Assembly: GCA_003367665.1 (NCBI GenBank)
Contig: QKXI01000002.1
Span: forward strand, 124,001 to 188,000
Length of the DNA: 64,000 bases
Source: Leifsonia sp. ku-ls
GTDB taxonomy: Bacteria > Actinomycetota > Actinomycetes > Actinomycetales > Microbacteriaceae
Direction: 5' to 3'
Below, piece after piece: positions 6,800-17,846 of the stretch. Every line of letters begins with the position of its first letter. The first letter of the stretch is position 1. The notes below the pieces were generated by a model. It did no database searches. It was not told where the DNA came from and saw only the letters and a program-made list of their open reading frames with translations. A program made the translations under genes and the position numbers.

Positions 6800-8275
6800 T
6801 CACTCCACAGGAGCCGCCGCCGCCGGCTTCCGCACCAGCAGAGCCAGCCCGATCACCACCAGCGACAGCACCCCGCCGGCCACGAACGCCAGGTGCGCCC
6901 CCGCCGCGGCCGCCGTCGCCGACGGCAGGTCCGGGTTCGCGGCTCCGGTCGACGCCACGCCCGTGGCGTACAGCGCCACGAAGATCGCGGTCCCGGCGGC
7001 GCCGGCGACCTGCTGCAGGGTGGCGATGGTGGCGCTGCCGTGCGAGTACAGCGTGGGCGGCAGCGAGCCGAGCGACGAGCTGAACGCCGGGGTGAAGAGG
7101 AAGGCGAGCGACAGCATCAGGACGATGTGCGCGGCCAGCAGCACCACCCATGACGAGCCGACGCCGAGGCCGAAGGCGAACGTCCACAGCGACGCGGCCA
7201 GGCCGATCGAGCCGGGGACGACGAGCGGGCGCGGGCCGAAGCGGTCGTACAGGCGGCCGACGGTCGGGCCGGCCAGGCCCATCAGCAGGCCGCCGGGGAG
7301 CAGGATCGCGCCCACCCAGAGCGGGTCGAGGCCGAGCGTGTAGCGGGCGAACTGCGGGACCACGATGAACGCGCCGAACAGGGACACCATCGCTGCCGTC
7401 ATCATCGCCACCGAGACCGCGAAGTCGCGGGAGAGGAACGTCCGCAGGTCGAGCAGGGCCGAGTCCGTCCGCTGCAGCACGAGCTGTCGCCAGCAGAAGA
7501 AGCCGAGCGTGACGAGGCCCGCGGCGATCGGGATCCACGGCTGCATCGCGGCCTCGCCGACGGCCGAGGCGCCGATCTGGCTGAGACCGAACACCAGGGC
7601 CGAGAAGGCCAGTGCCGAGAGGACGACCGAGAGCGTGTCCAGCGGCACCGTCCTCGTCTCGGACACGTTCGGCACCTTCCGCACGCCGACGGCCAGCATC
7701 GCCGCGCCGATCGGCAGCATCACCCAGAACAGGCCCTGCCACGGCAGCACCTGGATGAGCGCGCCCGACACGATCGGGCCCACCGCCGGCGCGACCGACA
7801 TGACGATCGAGACCCGGCCCATGATGCGGCCGCGCTCGTCCGGCGGCACGATCGTCATCACCGTCGTCATCATGAGCGGCATCATGATCGCGGTGCCGAC
7901 GGCCTGGATGACGCGGCCGGCCACCAGCACCTCGAACACCGGCGACAGGGCCGCGACGAGGGTGCCGAGCACGAAGCTCGACATGGCGACCGTGAAGACC
8001 GTCCGCGTCCGCAACCGCTGCATCAGCCAGCCGGTGACAGGGATCACCACCGCCATGGTCAACGCGAAGGCCGTCGTCAGCCACTGGCCCTGCGTGGCGT
8101 CGATGTGCAGCGACTCCTGGATGCGGGGAAGCGCGACCGCCATCATCGTCTCGTTCAGGAAGACGACGAACACGGCGGCGAGCAGGAGCCCGAGCGCGGT
8201 GCGGTCGCGGGCCGTCAGGCCGGGTGCGGGAGCCGGCGCGGCCCCGAGGCCGTCGCGGGCGATGGTGTCGGTCAT
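6800..8275 (-). CDS. MFS drug exporter, DHA2 (14-TMS) family
   Basis: This 491-residue transporter has 14 predicted membrane helices. It shows the DHA2 motifs LNETMMAVALPRIQ (motif D1 region), GRVIQAVGTAIMMPL and motif C in VAPAVGPIVSGAL. Such proteins export drugs with proton antiport. ATG 8275 (MTDTIARDG) is preferred to a frame extension that would run through the AT-rich promoter region. It is divergent from the HxlR regulator at 8378, which probably controls it. Confidence 0.88.
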   Translation of the reverse strand: MTDTIARDGLGAAPAPAPGLTARDRTALGLLLAAVFVVFLNETMMAVALPRIQESLHIDATQGQWLTTAFALTMAVVIPVTGWLMQRLRTRTVFTVAMSSFVLGTLVAALSPVFEVLVAGRVIQAVGTAIMMPLMMTTVMTIVPPDERGRIMGRVSIVMSVAPAVGPIVSGALIQVLPWQGLFWVMLPIGAAMLAVGVRKVPNVSETRTVPLDTLSVVLSALAFSALVFGLSQIGASAVGEAAMQPWIPIAAGLVTLGFFCWRQLVLQRTDSALLDLRTFLSRDFAVSVAMMTAAMVSLFGAFIVVPQFARYTLGLDPLWVGAILLPGGLLMGLAGPTVGRLYDRFGPRPLVVPGSIGLAASLWTFAFGLGVGSSWVVLLAAHIVLMLSLAFLFTPAFSSSLGSLPPTLYSHGSATIATLQQVAGAAGTAIFVALYATGVASTGAANPDLPSATAAAAGAHLAFVAGGVLSLVVIGLALLVRKPAAAAPVE

Positions 8276-8321
8276 GGTCTTGCCCTTCGTCGGAGTGGTG
8301 GTGCGGCTGTCGAATCTTGTT

Positions 8322-8348
8322 ACTGCAAAAAATAAAGCACACTGCAAA
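8322..8348. promoter_or_regulatory. Direct repeat ACTGCAAA in the divergent exporter/HxlR promoter region
   Basis: ACTGCAAA occurs at 8322-8329 and again at 8341-8348 in a short AT-rich island unlike the surroundings. For the plus strand CTGCAA at 8342-8347 and TAATAT at 8365-8370 (17-base spacer) form a promoter whose transcript would start at or next to ATG 8378. The repeats are therefore well placed as HxlR operator half-sites. Confidence 0.5.
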
Positions 8349-8377
8349 TAATGAAGTCAAGTGGTAATATCGAAGCC

Positions 8378-9046
8378 ATGACGAACCAGCACTACGGACA
8401 GTTCTGCGGATTGGCGCGGGCGGCCGAGATCGTCGGCCAGCGCTGGACGCTGCTGATCCTCCGCGACCTCAGCGTCGGCCCCCGGCGATACTCGGAACTC
8501 GTTGCCGGCCTGCCCGGCATCCCGACGAACACGCTGGCGACGCGGCTGAAAGAGCTGGAGGACGAGGGGCTGGTGGCCCGGACGGTCCCGCCCGCCGGCG
8601 AGCGGTCCGTCGTCTACGCGCTGACCCCGCGCGGCGAGGAGGTGCGACCGGCGCTCGACGCCCTGTCGCGCTTCGGCGCGGGCGGGATGCGGTCGCCGCG
8701 CGAAGGCGAGATCGTGACGAGCGCCTCCATCACCGCGGCGCTGCGGGTGGCGGCGGGGGAGGGCGAGGTGCCGGAGGACTGGGACACCGTCTACGGCGTC
8801 CGCGTCGGCGACATCGAGGCGCACGTGATCATGCGCGACGGCCGGATCACGGTCGGCGAGGGGCCCGCAGAGCGGCCCGACCTCGTCATCACGGCCGGCC
8901 CGCAGATCCGCGACGTGATGGCGGGCGAACTGGACCCTCCGACCGCCGTCGCGACGGGCGTCGTGCAGCTCGAGGGCGACGCGTCCCTGTTCGACCGGTT
9001 CGCGGAGACGCTGCGCGTGCCGTACAGCGAGCACGTGCCCGCCTAG
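8378..9046 (+). CDS. HxlR-family regulator with C-terminal SCP2-like domain
   Basis: The 222-residue protein has an N-terminal HxlR winged helix (CGLARAAEIVGQRWTLLILR, RRYSELVAGLPGIPTNTLA, TRLKELEDEGLVAR) and a C-terminal domain at about residues 115-220 like the SCP2 sterol-carrier fold (VITAGPQIRDVMAGE, GVVQLEGDASLFDRFAE). HxlR proteins commonly repress neighbouring transport or redox genes in response to electrophiles or drugs. The SCP2 part may bind the ligand. ATG 8378 is chosen because the TAATAT box ends seven bases upstream. An in-frame ATG at 8351 lies inside the promoter. Confidence 0.85.
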   Translation: MTNQHYGQFCGLARAAEIVGQRWTLLILRDLSVGPRRYSELVAGLPGIPTNTLATRLKELEDEGLVARTVPPAGERSVVYALTPRGEEVRPALDALSRFGAGGMRSPREGEIVTSASITAALRVAAGEGEVPEDWDTVYGVRVGDIEAHVIMRDGRITVGEGPAERPDLVITAGPQIRDVMAGELDPPTAVATGVVQLEGDASLFDRFAETLRVPYSEHVPA

Positions 9047-9066
9047 CGGCGCTCAGCGCGGCGCCC

Positions 9067-9273
9067 TCAGGGCATGAACCGCAACCACTCCTGGCGCGGC
9101 AGCCGCAGCCGGCGCCCGCGATGCTCCACCACCCACTCGTCGGCGGTCGAGGACACGTAGATCGCCAGGATGGTCTGCGCCGTCCACTCCTCGATCCCGC
9201 GCGTCCAGCGCACCAGGTGGAACTCCGCACCGACGCGCGGCGTGAGACCGATCGGAAGCTCGATGTCGGTCAT
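9067..9273 (-). CDS. Hypothetical protein, 68 residues
   Basis: The frame from ATG 9273 has GGGAGGGG directly upstream and encodes a soluble protein with alternating strands (FHLVRWTRGIEEWTAQTIL, YVSSTADEWVVEHRGRRLRL). No family is recognised. It is downstream of the LAL regulator gene on the same strand, but 138 bases of GC-rich, hairpin-forming sequence separate them. Confidence 0.55.
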   Translation of the reverse strand: MTDIELPIGLTPRVGAEFHLVRWTRGIEEWTAQTILAIYVSSTADEWVVEHRGRRLRLPRQEWLRFMP

Positions 9274-9411
9274 GTCCCCTCCCGTCCGGGATGCGCCGCC
9301 CGAGGCCCGATCCTGCCGGCGGCTCATCCCTTTGGGCAGCACGTTAAGACGCGGGTGCCGGGCGCCGCGTCACCCGGCGAGGGTGACCCTCGGCGTGACG
9401 GGCATCCCGCG

Positions 9412-11994
9412 TCAGCGCTCGCCTCCCGTGCCGAGCGGCTCCAGCAGGCCGAGGTCGGCCGCGCGTTCCACGGCGGCGGAGCGGGACTGCACGTCCAGCT
9501 TCCGGTAGATGCGGGCGATGTGCGTCTTCACCGTGTTCAACGACACATACGTGCGCGCCGCGATCTCGGCATTCGACAGACGCGTCGGAAGGTACGCCAG
9601 GATGGCGAGCTCGCGCCGGGTGAGCGGCTCTGCGAGCTCTTCCGCACCCGCCTGCCCGACGAGGGCGGCCGTGCGCACGACCTCGCGCCGGAACGGGTTC
9701 GGCGCACCGGGGAGGGACTCGATCAGGGCGGCGACCGGACGGCCGGCGGCCAGGAACGGACCGAGCAGCTGCTCCGGCTCGGCGAGCGACAGCGCGCGCA
9801 CGAGGTGACGCTCCGACGCCTCGCGGTCGCCGCTGGACGCGTCCACCCACCCGATCGCCAGCTCCTGCTCGACCTCGGCGAGGAGCGTCGGCGCAGCTGT
9901 GTGACGAAGCGCGTCGCCCAGGCGGTGACGGGCCCCGGCGAGGTCGCCCCGCGCGAGGCGACCGGCGACCTCCTCGAAGGCGACAGGCGACCAGCCGTCC
10001 GGCGACTCGTGCAGCGGCTCCGGAAGGCCGGCCTGGCGTGCGGCGCGCAGGCGCAGGGCGTCCAACTCCACCCGGACCACCGGAGGAGGTTCGGTGGGCG
10101 GTTCCGGCACCTCGACGTTCCCGGCCGGGCACGGCGCGAGCCGTTCCGCCAGCACGGCGAGCCAGAGCAGCTGGTGGCGGGCGTTCCAGGTCGCCCGCAG
10201 CACGCCCTCCCGCAACGACAGCGCGCCGGACTCCGGGGTGCCGCGGCGGGCGGCGACGATCGCGAGCGCGAGGTGGGCGTCTCCGGTGGAGGGATGCTCC
10301 AGCAGCGACGCGTCGGAGGCGAGCTTGAGCGCCTCCGCCGCGTGCGCGGTGGCCCGGGTCAGCCGGCCGTCGAGGGCGTCGATCACGCCCAGACTGCCCA
10401 GGGCATGGATGCGATAGGGCGCATACTGCCCGCCCGCCGTGGCGAGCACGGCCGTCAGCTGCTGCCGCGCCGCCTCCCGTCGACCGAGGAACAGGTTCGC
10501 GCGACCGGCCGAGCCCTGCGCGATGGCGAGGACGAGGGCAGGATGGCTGAGCGTCAGGACGTCCGGCAACACCATGGCCGGGCTCTCGGTGAGCGCGGAC
10601 ACCACCGCCGTCGCGTCCGCCAGGTGAGCCTCGGCGGGTGGCCGGAACTGGACGATCGCGGCCAGGAACGCCAGCGCGACGGTCCGGACACCCGGATCCG
10701 CATCCGGCCGGTCGGCGATCGCGCGCAGGGTGTCGATGGCCTCCAGCGAACGGCCGCTCGTCGCCAGCACGAAGCCGAAAAGGAGGTCGGCCTGCTCGTC
10801 GGCCCTCCGCACCTCCGCGGGCACCGCCGAGAGCCAGCGGACCAGCGTGGCGGAGTAGCCGCTCTCGAACGCCTCCCGCCCGGTGCTGAGCACCAGCCGC
10901 AGCGCATCGTCCCACTGGCGGGCCCGCAGCAGCGCCTCCACGGCGGTCGGGGAGTCGTCGTGCTCCCGCGACCAGTCGGCCAGACGCAGGAGCAGCGTCT
11001 GTTCGAGCCCGGGATGCTCCACGCGCAGCCGCAGCCGCATGAGATCGCGGAACAGCGGGTGGAACGCGAACCAGCCCGGCCGCTCCGGCCGCGCCGTGAG
11101 GAACATCGACTGCCGTTCCAGGTCGCGCAGCAGGTCGGGCGCCAGGTGGTCGCCGGCGAGCAGTGGGACGAGGTCGGGGTGGAGGTCGTCCGGCACCGAC
11201 AGCCGGAGCAGCGCGTCGCGGAGCGGGGCCGGCTGCGCGTCCAGCACCTCCTCGCCGAGATAGTCGACGATGATCCGATCCGCCTCGGCGATGCTCGCCA
11301 GCAGGTCCTCGTCGCCCCGGGTGCGGAGCGTGAGGCCGGCGAGCTGGACGCCGGCGGCCCAGCCGTCCGTGTGCTCTCGCACCAGCGCGGCGGTCCGTGC
11401 GGGCACGACGTCGCCGCTCAGCAGTTCCAGCAGCCGCGCGGCGTCCTGGTCGTCGAACCGCAGCTCGTGCTGCCGGATCTCGACCAGCGAGTGCCGGAGC
11501 CGGTGCTGTGTCAGACGCATGCCCGTGTCCACCCGGGACGAGAGAACCAGGTGGGCGTTCGGCGGGAGCCGGTCGGCCAGCGTCCAGAGGTCGTCGACGA
11601 CCGCGGGGTTGCGCAGCTTCTGGACGTCGTCGACGACGACGGCGATCTCCCGGTCCGACGTGAGCGCGTCGACCGCGGCGTCGAGGTAGGCCTCGCCGAG
11701 GCCGCCCGTCGCCTCCGGCTCGGGAAGCGCCGGGGGCGCGCCCTGGGTCGCGGCCGCCACCGCCGCGCCGAGGCGCCGGGCGAAGCGCGAGGCATCGCGG
11801 TCGGCGTCCGACACCTCCAGCCAGGCGATGGCGAGGTCGGGACGTGACTGCACCCACTGCGACAGCAGCACGGTCTTGCCGGACCCGGCCGGGGCGATCA
11901 GCGCGGTCAGCGGTGAGCGGATGCCGCCGTCGAGGAGCCGGAGCAGGCCGGGGCGGTCGACCGCGTGGACCGGGATCGGGCGGCGGTCTGGCAT
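9412..11994 (-). CDS. LuxR-family ATP-binding regulator, MalT/LAL type
   Basis: This 860-residue protein has the LAL layout. A STAND NTPase at the N terminus has Walker A APAGSGKT at residues 34-41 and a Walker B-like IAVVVDDVQKL near 120, followed by a long helical TPR-like middle. A C-terminal LuxR HTH at about 795-850 reads EPLTRRELAILAYLPTRLS, NAEIAARTYVSLNTVKTH and IYRKLDVQSRSAAV. Such proteins, like MalT, oligomerise on binding ATP plus an inducer and activate transcription. The target is unknown. A small gene is divergent from it, and the nearby GNAT and rox genes are not obviously linked. Confidence 0.9.
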   Translation of the reverse strand: MPDRRPIPVHAVDRPGLLRLLDGGIRSPLTALIAPAGSGKTVLLSQWVQSRPDLAIAWLEVSDADRDASRFARRLGAAVAAATQGAPPALPEPEATGGLGEAYLDAAVDALTSDREIAVVVDDVQKLRNPAVVDDLWTLADRLPPNAHLVLSSRVDTGMRLTQHRLRHSLVEIRQHELRFDDQDAARLLELLSGDVVPARTAALVREHTDGWAAGVQLAGLTLRTRGDEDLLASIAEADRIIVDYLGEEVLDAQPAPLRDALLRLSVPDDLHPDLVPLLAGDHLAPDLLRDLERQSMFLTARPERPGWFAFHPLFRDLMRLRLRVEHPGLEQTLLLRLADWSREHDDSPTAVEALLRARQWDDALRLVLSTGREAFESGYSATLVRWLSAVPAEVRRADEQADLLFGFVLATSGRSLEAIDTLRAIADRPDADPGVRTVALAFLAAIVQFRPPAEAHLADATAVVSALTESPAMVLPDVLTLSHPALVLAIAQGSAGRANLFLGRREAARQQLTAVLATAGGQYAPYRIHALGSLGVIDALDGRLTRATAHAAEALKLASDASLLEHPSTGDAHLALAIVAARRGTPESGALSLREGVLRATWNARHQLLWLAVLAERLAPCPAGNVEVPEPPTEPPPVVRVELDALRLRAARQAGLPEPLHESPDGWSPVAFEEVAGRLARGDLAGARHRLGDALRHTAAPTLLAEVEQELAIGWVDASSGDREASERHLVRALSLAEPEQLLGPFLAAGRPVAALIESLPGAPNPFRREVVRTAALVGQAGAEELAEPLTRRELAILAYLPTRLSNAEIAARTYVSLNTVKTHIARIYRKLDVQSRSAAVERAADLGLLEPLGTGGER

Positions 11995-12111
11995 CCTGCG
12001 CTCCCGTGATCGGACTTCGGGATATGTGAGTGGAAGTCATCCTACAAGGGTGACGACAGCCTCCACCCGATGCTGCATGCTGCGCAACAGGGCACGAAAG
12101 GGTGGTTCTGC

Positions 12112-12336
12112 ATGGCGGGTCGTCACGTGGAGGTCGTCGTCGAGGGCAACCTCGGCAGCCTGCTCGAGCAGGTCGGCGCGCTGCACGGGTTCTCCTGCAC
12201 GGCGGCACAGCACGGCGGCACCCGCATCGTCGGGCAGGTGCCCGACCAGGCGGCCGTCCTCGGCCTGCTGGAACTGCTCGACGAGCTCCACGTGGAGGTG
12301 GTGTCGGTGCGCCGGGTGGAGGGAGCGGCGCCGTGA
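12112..12336 (+). CDS. Hypothetical small protein divergent from the LAL regulator
   Basis: The 74-residue frame (MAGRHVEVVVEGNLGSLLEQ) predicts a beta-alpha-beta fold with a second half TRIVGQVPDQAAVLGLLELL, reminiscent of ACT-like or ferredoxin-like small domains. I do not recognise a family. An upstream in-frame ATG at 12070 is possible. The divergent position (117 bases from the regulator start) suggests it may be a target or ligand-related partner of the LAL protein. Confidence 0.5.
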   Translation: MAGRHVEVVVEGNLGSLLEQVGALHGFSCTAAQHGGTRIVGQVPDQAAVLGLLELLDELHVEVVSVRRVEGAAP

Positions 12337-12394
12337 GCCGACGCGCCTCCCGTCGCCCCTCGCGAGGCGCCCGCACGTCCGCTAGACAGGAGGC

Positions 12395-14507
<2,113 letters not shown>

Positions 14508-14523
14508 GCGTTCGGTCGCCCGC

Positions 14524-15138
14524 TCAGTCGCGCCGGGTGAGCTCCGCGATCAGCAGCTCGTCCTCACCGTCGACCCAGGTCGTCGTGCGGCCGACGGCGA
14601 AGCCGACCGGCGCGACCGTCTCGCCGAGGCGCTCGACCGAGTCGAACGGCCGGTGGTCGGAGTGCGCGGACGGCGGGGCGGCGCGGTGGCGGGAAGGGTC
14701 GACTGCGAGGAAGGTCGCCGTGATCGCCCGGCCGCCCGGCCGGAGGACCCGTGCCCATTCGGCGATCGCGTCGACCGGATGCGGAAACAGCTGGAGGCCG
14801 GTCACGCACGTCACCAACGCGAACGAGTCGTCGTCGAGCGGGAGCCGGGTCGCGTCGGCCACGCGCAGGTCGGCGTCCGGCAGGTGGCGGCGGGCCTCGT
14901 CAATCATGCGCGGGGAGAGGTCGACGCCGGCCATCGCACCGGTGAAGCCCCGGTCCCGCAGGGCGCGGAGGACGAGGCCCGTGCCGGTGGCGACATCCAG
15001 CACCGCGTCCACGCCGTCGAGGTCGGCGAACGCGGCGACCGCGGTGGCCAGCCCGCGGTGCATGGCGCTCTCATCGTAGCTGGGTGCGCGGTCGTCGAAT
15101 CGTTCGCGGACGGCCCGGAGGTGTTCGTCATCGGTCAC
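14524..15138 (-). CDS. Class I SAM-dependent methyltransferase
   Basis: This 204-residue Rossmann methyltransferase shows motif I VLDVATGTGLVLRALRDRG, AGVDLSPRMIDEARRHLPDA, LRVADATRLPLDDDSFALV and LRPGGRAI, the UbiE/Methyltransf_11 pattern. The substrate is unknown. The GTG start at 15138 has TACGCT seven bases upstream, so a leaderless mRNA is likely. It is convergent with rox, 16 bases apart. Confidence 0.85.
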   Translation of the reverse strand: MTDDEHLRAVRERFDDRAPSYDESAMHRGLATAVAAFADLDGVDAVLDVATGTGLVLRALRDRGFTGAMAGVDLSPRMIDEARRHLPDADLRVADATRLPLDDDSFALVTCVTGLQLFPHPVDAIAEWARVLRPGGRAITATFLAVDPSRHRAAPPSAHSDHRPFDSVERLGETVAPVGFAVGRTTTWVDGEDELLIAELTRRD

Positions 15139-15177
15139 CCGCGTCAGCGTAGCGGAACGTCGCGACGAGCAGACGTT

Positions 15178-15214
15178 GCGGCGGTCGGCTCCACCCGAAG
15201 AAGCCGACCGCCGC
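15178..15214 (-). terminator. Strong hairpin downstream of the epoxide hydrolase gene
   Basis: GCGGCGGTCGGCT at 15178-15190 pairs perfectly (13 bp) with AGCCGACCGCCGC at 15202-15214. There is no U tract. It lies between two minus-strand genes and probably ends the epoxide hydrolase transcript. Confidence 0.6.
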
Positions 15215-15305
15215 GCACCGGGAACGCAGTACAGCTGCCCGCCCCCTGCGGTTCAGCCTGCCATCCGGTTGCTTAGTGCACACAGTAAAGGGGTTTCCCG
15301 CAAAG

Positions 15306-16409
15306 TCAACCGTTCGGCCGATTTCCGTCTTCGCTGAGCGCATCCAGGCCGCGGACGGCGGCGACGACGGCAGCCGGGGCCTCCCATGCGGTGAAGTGGC
15401 CGCCCCGGTCGAGCCGTGAGAACGAGCGGACGTCGGTGTAGCTCTTCTCCGCCAGCGACCGCGGATACGCCGCCTCGTGACGCTGGATCAGGACGGCGGC
15501 CGGCACGGTCACGATCGGGTGCAGCTCGTCGTCGGCCGGGGACTCGCGGTACGGACGGAAGCTCGTGCCGATCGACCGCGTGACCCAGTACAGCGTCACG
15601 TTGGTCAGCACGTCGTCCACAGCGAACCGCTCCAGGCCGTCGCCGTCGCTCCAGGCGGCGACCTTCTCGGCGATCCACGCCAGCAGGCCGCTGGGGGAGT
15701 CGATCAGCGCGGCAGCGAGCGTGTCGGGGCGCGTCCCCTGTTCGTGGGCGTAGCCCGACTCGGCGTGCGAGACGACCGAGGAGAGGAACGTCCGCTCCTC
15801 CTCCGTCAGCTCGACGCCCGGGCGCGACCGTGCGGAGAAGGACGCGTGGGTGGCGACGATGCCCGCCACGGCCTCCGGGTACGATCCCGCCAGCCAGTCG
15901 CTCACGCCGGCCCCGACGTCTTCGCCGTAGGTCAGGTATCGGTCGTATCCGAGCTCGCGCGTCATGAGCCGGTGCCACCGCCGGGCGACCGCGGCGGAGG
16001 AGTACGGCTCGGGCAGCGGCGCCGAGTAGCCGTAGCCCGGCAGGGAGGGGAGGACGACGTCGCGCTCGGCGCTCAGCAGCTCGGCCAGGTCGAGCATCGA
16101 GGCGAACGAGTACGGCCAGCCGTGCGACAGCACGATCGGGAGGCCTCCCGGCTCGCGGGCCCGGAGGCGGACGACGTGCACGGCGCAGCCGTCGAGGTCG
16201 AGCATCCACTGGTCGTGGGGGTCGAGTCGACGCTCGAACGCGCGCCAGTCGTACCCGGTGCGCCAGCGGTCGACCAGAGCGGACAGCACGTGCGGCGGGA
16301 TGCCGTTGCTCCAGTCGGGCCCCGGAGTCTGCCCGGGCAGGATGGCCGCCGCGAGCCGTCGCCGGAGGTCGTCGAGAAGCTCGTCGGGCACGTCGATGCG
16401 GAAGTCCAT
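15306..16409 (-). CDS. Epoxide hydrolase-like alpha/beta hydrolase with EHN domain
   Basis: This 367-residue protein starts with the epoxide hydrolase N-terminal domain (FRIDVPDELLDDLRRRL, then DWSNGIP and YDWRAFERRLD). The alpha/beta hydrolase core follows, with oxyanion motif LSHGWPYSF, the nucleophile region YGEDVGAGVSDWL (usually GGDWG in the family) and catalytic His in DRGGHFTAWEAP. These enzymes open epoxides by an Asp-ester intermediate. The substrate is unknown. TAGCGT six bases before ATG 16409 suggests leaderless expression. Confidence 0.85.
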   Translation of the reverse strand: MDFRIDVPDELLDDLRRRLAAAILPGQTPGPDWSNGIPPHVLSALVDRWRTGYDWRAFERRLDPHDQWMLDLDGCAVHVVRLRAREPGGLPIVLSHGWPYSFASMLDLAELLSAERDVVLPSLPGYGYSAPLPEPYSSAAVARRWHRLMTRELGYDRYLTYGEDVGAGVSDWLAGSYPEAVAGIVATHASFSARSRPGVELTEEERTFLSSVVSHAESGYAHEQGTRPDTLAAALIDSPSGLLAWIAEKVAAWSDGDGLERFAVDDVLTNVTLYWVTRSIGTSFRPYRESPADDELHPIVTVPAAVLIQRHEAAYPRSLAEKSYTDVRSFSRLDRGGHFTAWEAPAAVVAAVRGLDALSEDGNRPNG

Positions 16410-16469
16410 GGACCGACGCTAGCGGCGGCCACCGACACCGCGGCCGGTCGCCGAGCGTAGGGTGGAGGC

Positions 16470-17090
16470 ATGCCCCGCGACCGCGACGAGCAGCGACGCG
16501 CGGCCGGCGAGTCGGACCCGCTCGTCGAAGCCGCGCGCTACCGCCTGCGCCGCGACGCGGAGGCGAGGGGCGAGCCGGTCGAGGAGGCGAACGCCGGCCA
16601 GCCGACGATGGACCAGCGGGCGCAGATCGTGGAGACGGCCATCCAGCAGGCGATCCGCCGCGGCGACTTCGACGACCTGCCCGGCGCGGGGAAGCCGCTG
16701 CCCGGTCTGACCGGCACCCACGACCCCGACTGGTGGATTCGCCGCAAGATCGAGCGCGAACAGCTCACCGGCCTCGGCCCTCCGGCGCTCCTGCTGCGCA
16801 CCGAGGACAAGGAGCTGGACGCGCGGCTCGACCGGCTCGGCTCCGAGGCTGCGGTGCGGGAGCACCTGGAGGGCTTCAACCGCCGCATCGTCGAGGCGCG
16901 CCGGCAGCTGCAGGGCGGCCCACCGGTCGTGACGCCCACACGCGATGTCGATGCCGAGGTCGAGCGCTGGCGCGACCGGCGCCGCGAGCGTCTGCGTCAG
17001 GCGGAGGAGGCCCGTCGGGCCGAGCGCGAGGCGCACGCCGCCCTCTCCTGGCGCGAGCGCCGGCGGCGGCGACGCGAGACCGGCCGCTGA
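16470..17090 (+). CDS. DUF1992 (DnaJ-C28-like) protein
   Basis: This 206-residue protein contains the DUF1992 signature RRGDFDDLPGAGKPLPGL followed by DPDWWIRRKI, then a long basic, Arg/Glu-rich helical tail ending ERRRRRRETGR. The family relates to the C-terminal part of eukaryotic DNAJC28, and its function is unknown. TAGGGT six bases before ATG 16470 suggests leaderless transcription. Confidence 0.85.
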   Translation: MPRDRDEQRRAAGESDPLVEAARYRLRRDAEARGEPVEEANAGQPTMDQRAQIVETAIQQAIRRGDFDDLPGAGKPLPGLTGTHDPDWWIRRKIEREQLTGLGPPALLLRTEDKELDARLDRLGSEAAVREHLEGFNRRIVEARRQLQGGPPVVTPTRDVDAEVERWRDRRRERLRQAEEARRAEREAHAALSWRERRRRRRETGR

Positions 17091-17120
17091 CGGCATCCGG
17101 CCCGCTCGGACCGCTGCGGG

Positions 17121-17846
17121 CTACTCGGTGAGGTGCTGGTGCGGGGCGGTGAAATGGATGCTGTCCGCGGTGACTCCGACCAGGCCCAGGGTGACGCGCA
17201 GCAGCTGCGGCGGGAGGCCGTCGGCCGGGGGAGGGGTGGCGGCGCCGAGGGTGATGCTCTTTCCGTCGGGGCCGGTCGCGGTGACCGAGTCGAGGTAGAC
17301 CTGCACGTTGCCGCGTAGCGCCATCTGGTCGGCGGTCGTCGCGAGCTTCGGCCCGGTGTCCTTGCGCACGGTGAGGCTGAAGCCGTCGATGGTGATGCTG
17401 TCGGCGGAGATCTTCAGCACGGGGATCCGGCTGCCGTCGGCGAGTGGGACGGTCACCACGCTGACGCCCCTGAGCCCGGAGAACGACAGCGAGCTGCTAC
17501 CGAGGGATGCCGGCGGCTGCGTGAAGACGGGGGCGCCGGCGTCCGGACCGGCCGGGGCCGCGGGTGCGGTCGGGGTGGGTGTGGGCGTGGGCGTCGCGCC
17601 CGGTGCGGTCGGGGAGCCGGGGACGGGCGGCGTCGGGAGGCCGGGAACCCCGGGAACGCCCGGCAGGGTGCCGGTCGGCGTCGGGGTGGGGGTCGGGCTC
17701 GGGGAGCTGCACGACATGAACAACGGGATGCACAGCGCCGCGGGTGCGGCGGTGGGCACGCGAGCGGCGCCGAGGCCGGCGAGCGACGCGGCCACGCAGG
17801 CGACAAGGGCCCCCGCGACGACGCCGGAGCGGCGGCCGCGGCTCAC
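17121..17846 (-). CDS. Secreted or wall-associated protein of the DUF6230/DUF6114 operon
   Basis: This 241-residue protein has an N-terminal signal segment (residues about 8-37), a Pro/Thr-rich linker (TPTPTPT repeats, about 50-100) and a C-terminal domain of about 135 residues rich in beta-strand patterns (SSLSFSGLRGVSVVTVPLAD, KISADSITIDGFSLTVRKD, QVYLDSVTATGPDGKSITLG). The C-terminal domain resembles the DUF6230 protein two genes upstream, so the two may be paralogous surface proteins. Its start overlaps the stop of the DUF6114 gene by four bases. Third gene of the operon. Confidence 0.7.
   Translation of the reverse strand: MSRGRRSGVVAGALVACVAASLAGLGAARVPTAAPAALCIPLFMSCSSPSPTPTPTPTGTLPGVPGVPGLPTPPVPGSPTAPGATPTPTPTPTAPAAPAGPDAGAPVFTQPPASLGSSSLSFSGLRGVSVVTVPLADGSRIPVLKISADSITIDGFSLTVRKDTGPKLATTADQMALRGNVQVYLDSVTATGPDGKSITLGAATPPPADGLPPQLLRVTLGLVGVTADSIHFTAPHQHLTE

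Noticed and set aside
9121-11847. Long open frame of about 900 codons on the plus strand opposite the LAL regulator
   Set aside because: Its composition is that of an antisense GC-rich shadow, it has no recognisable domain, and the minus strand encodes a full-length LuxR/LAL protein.
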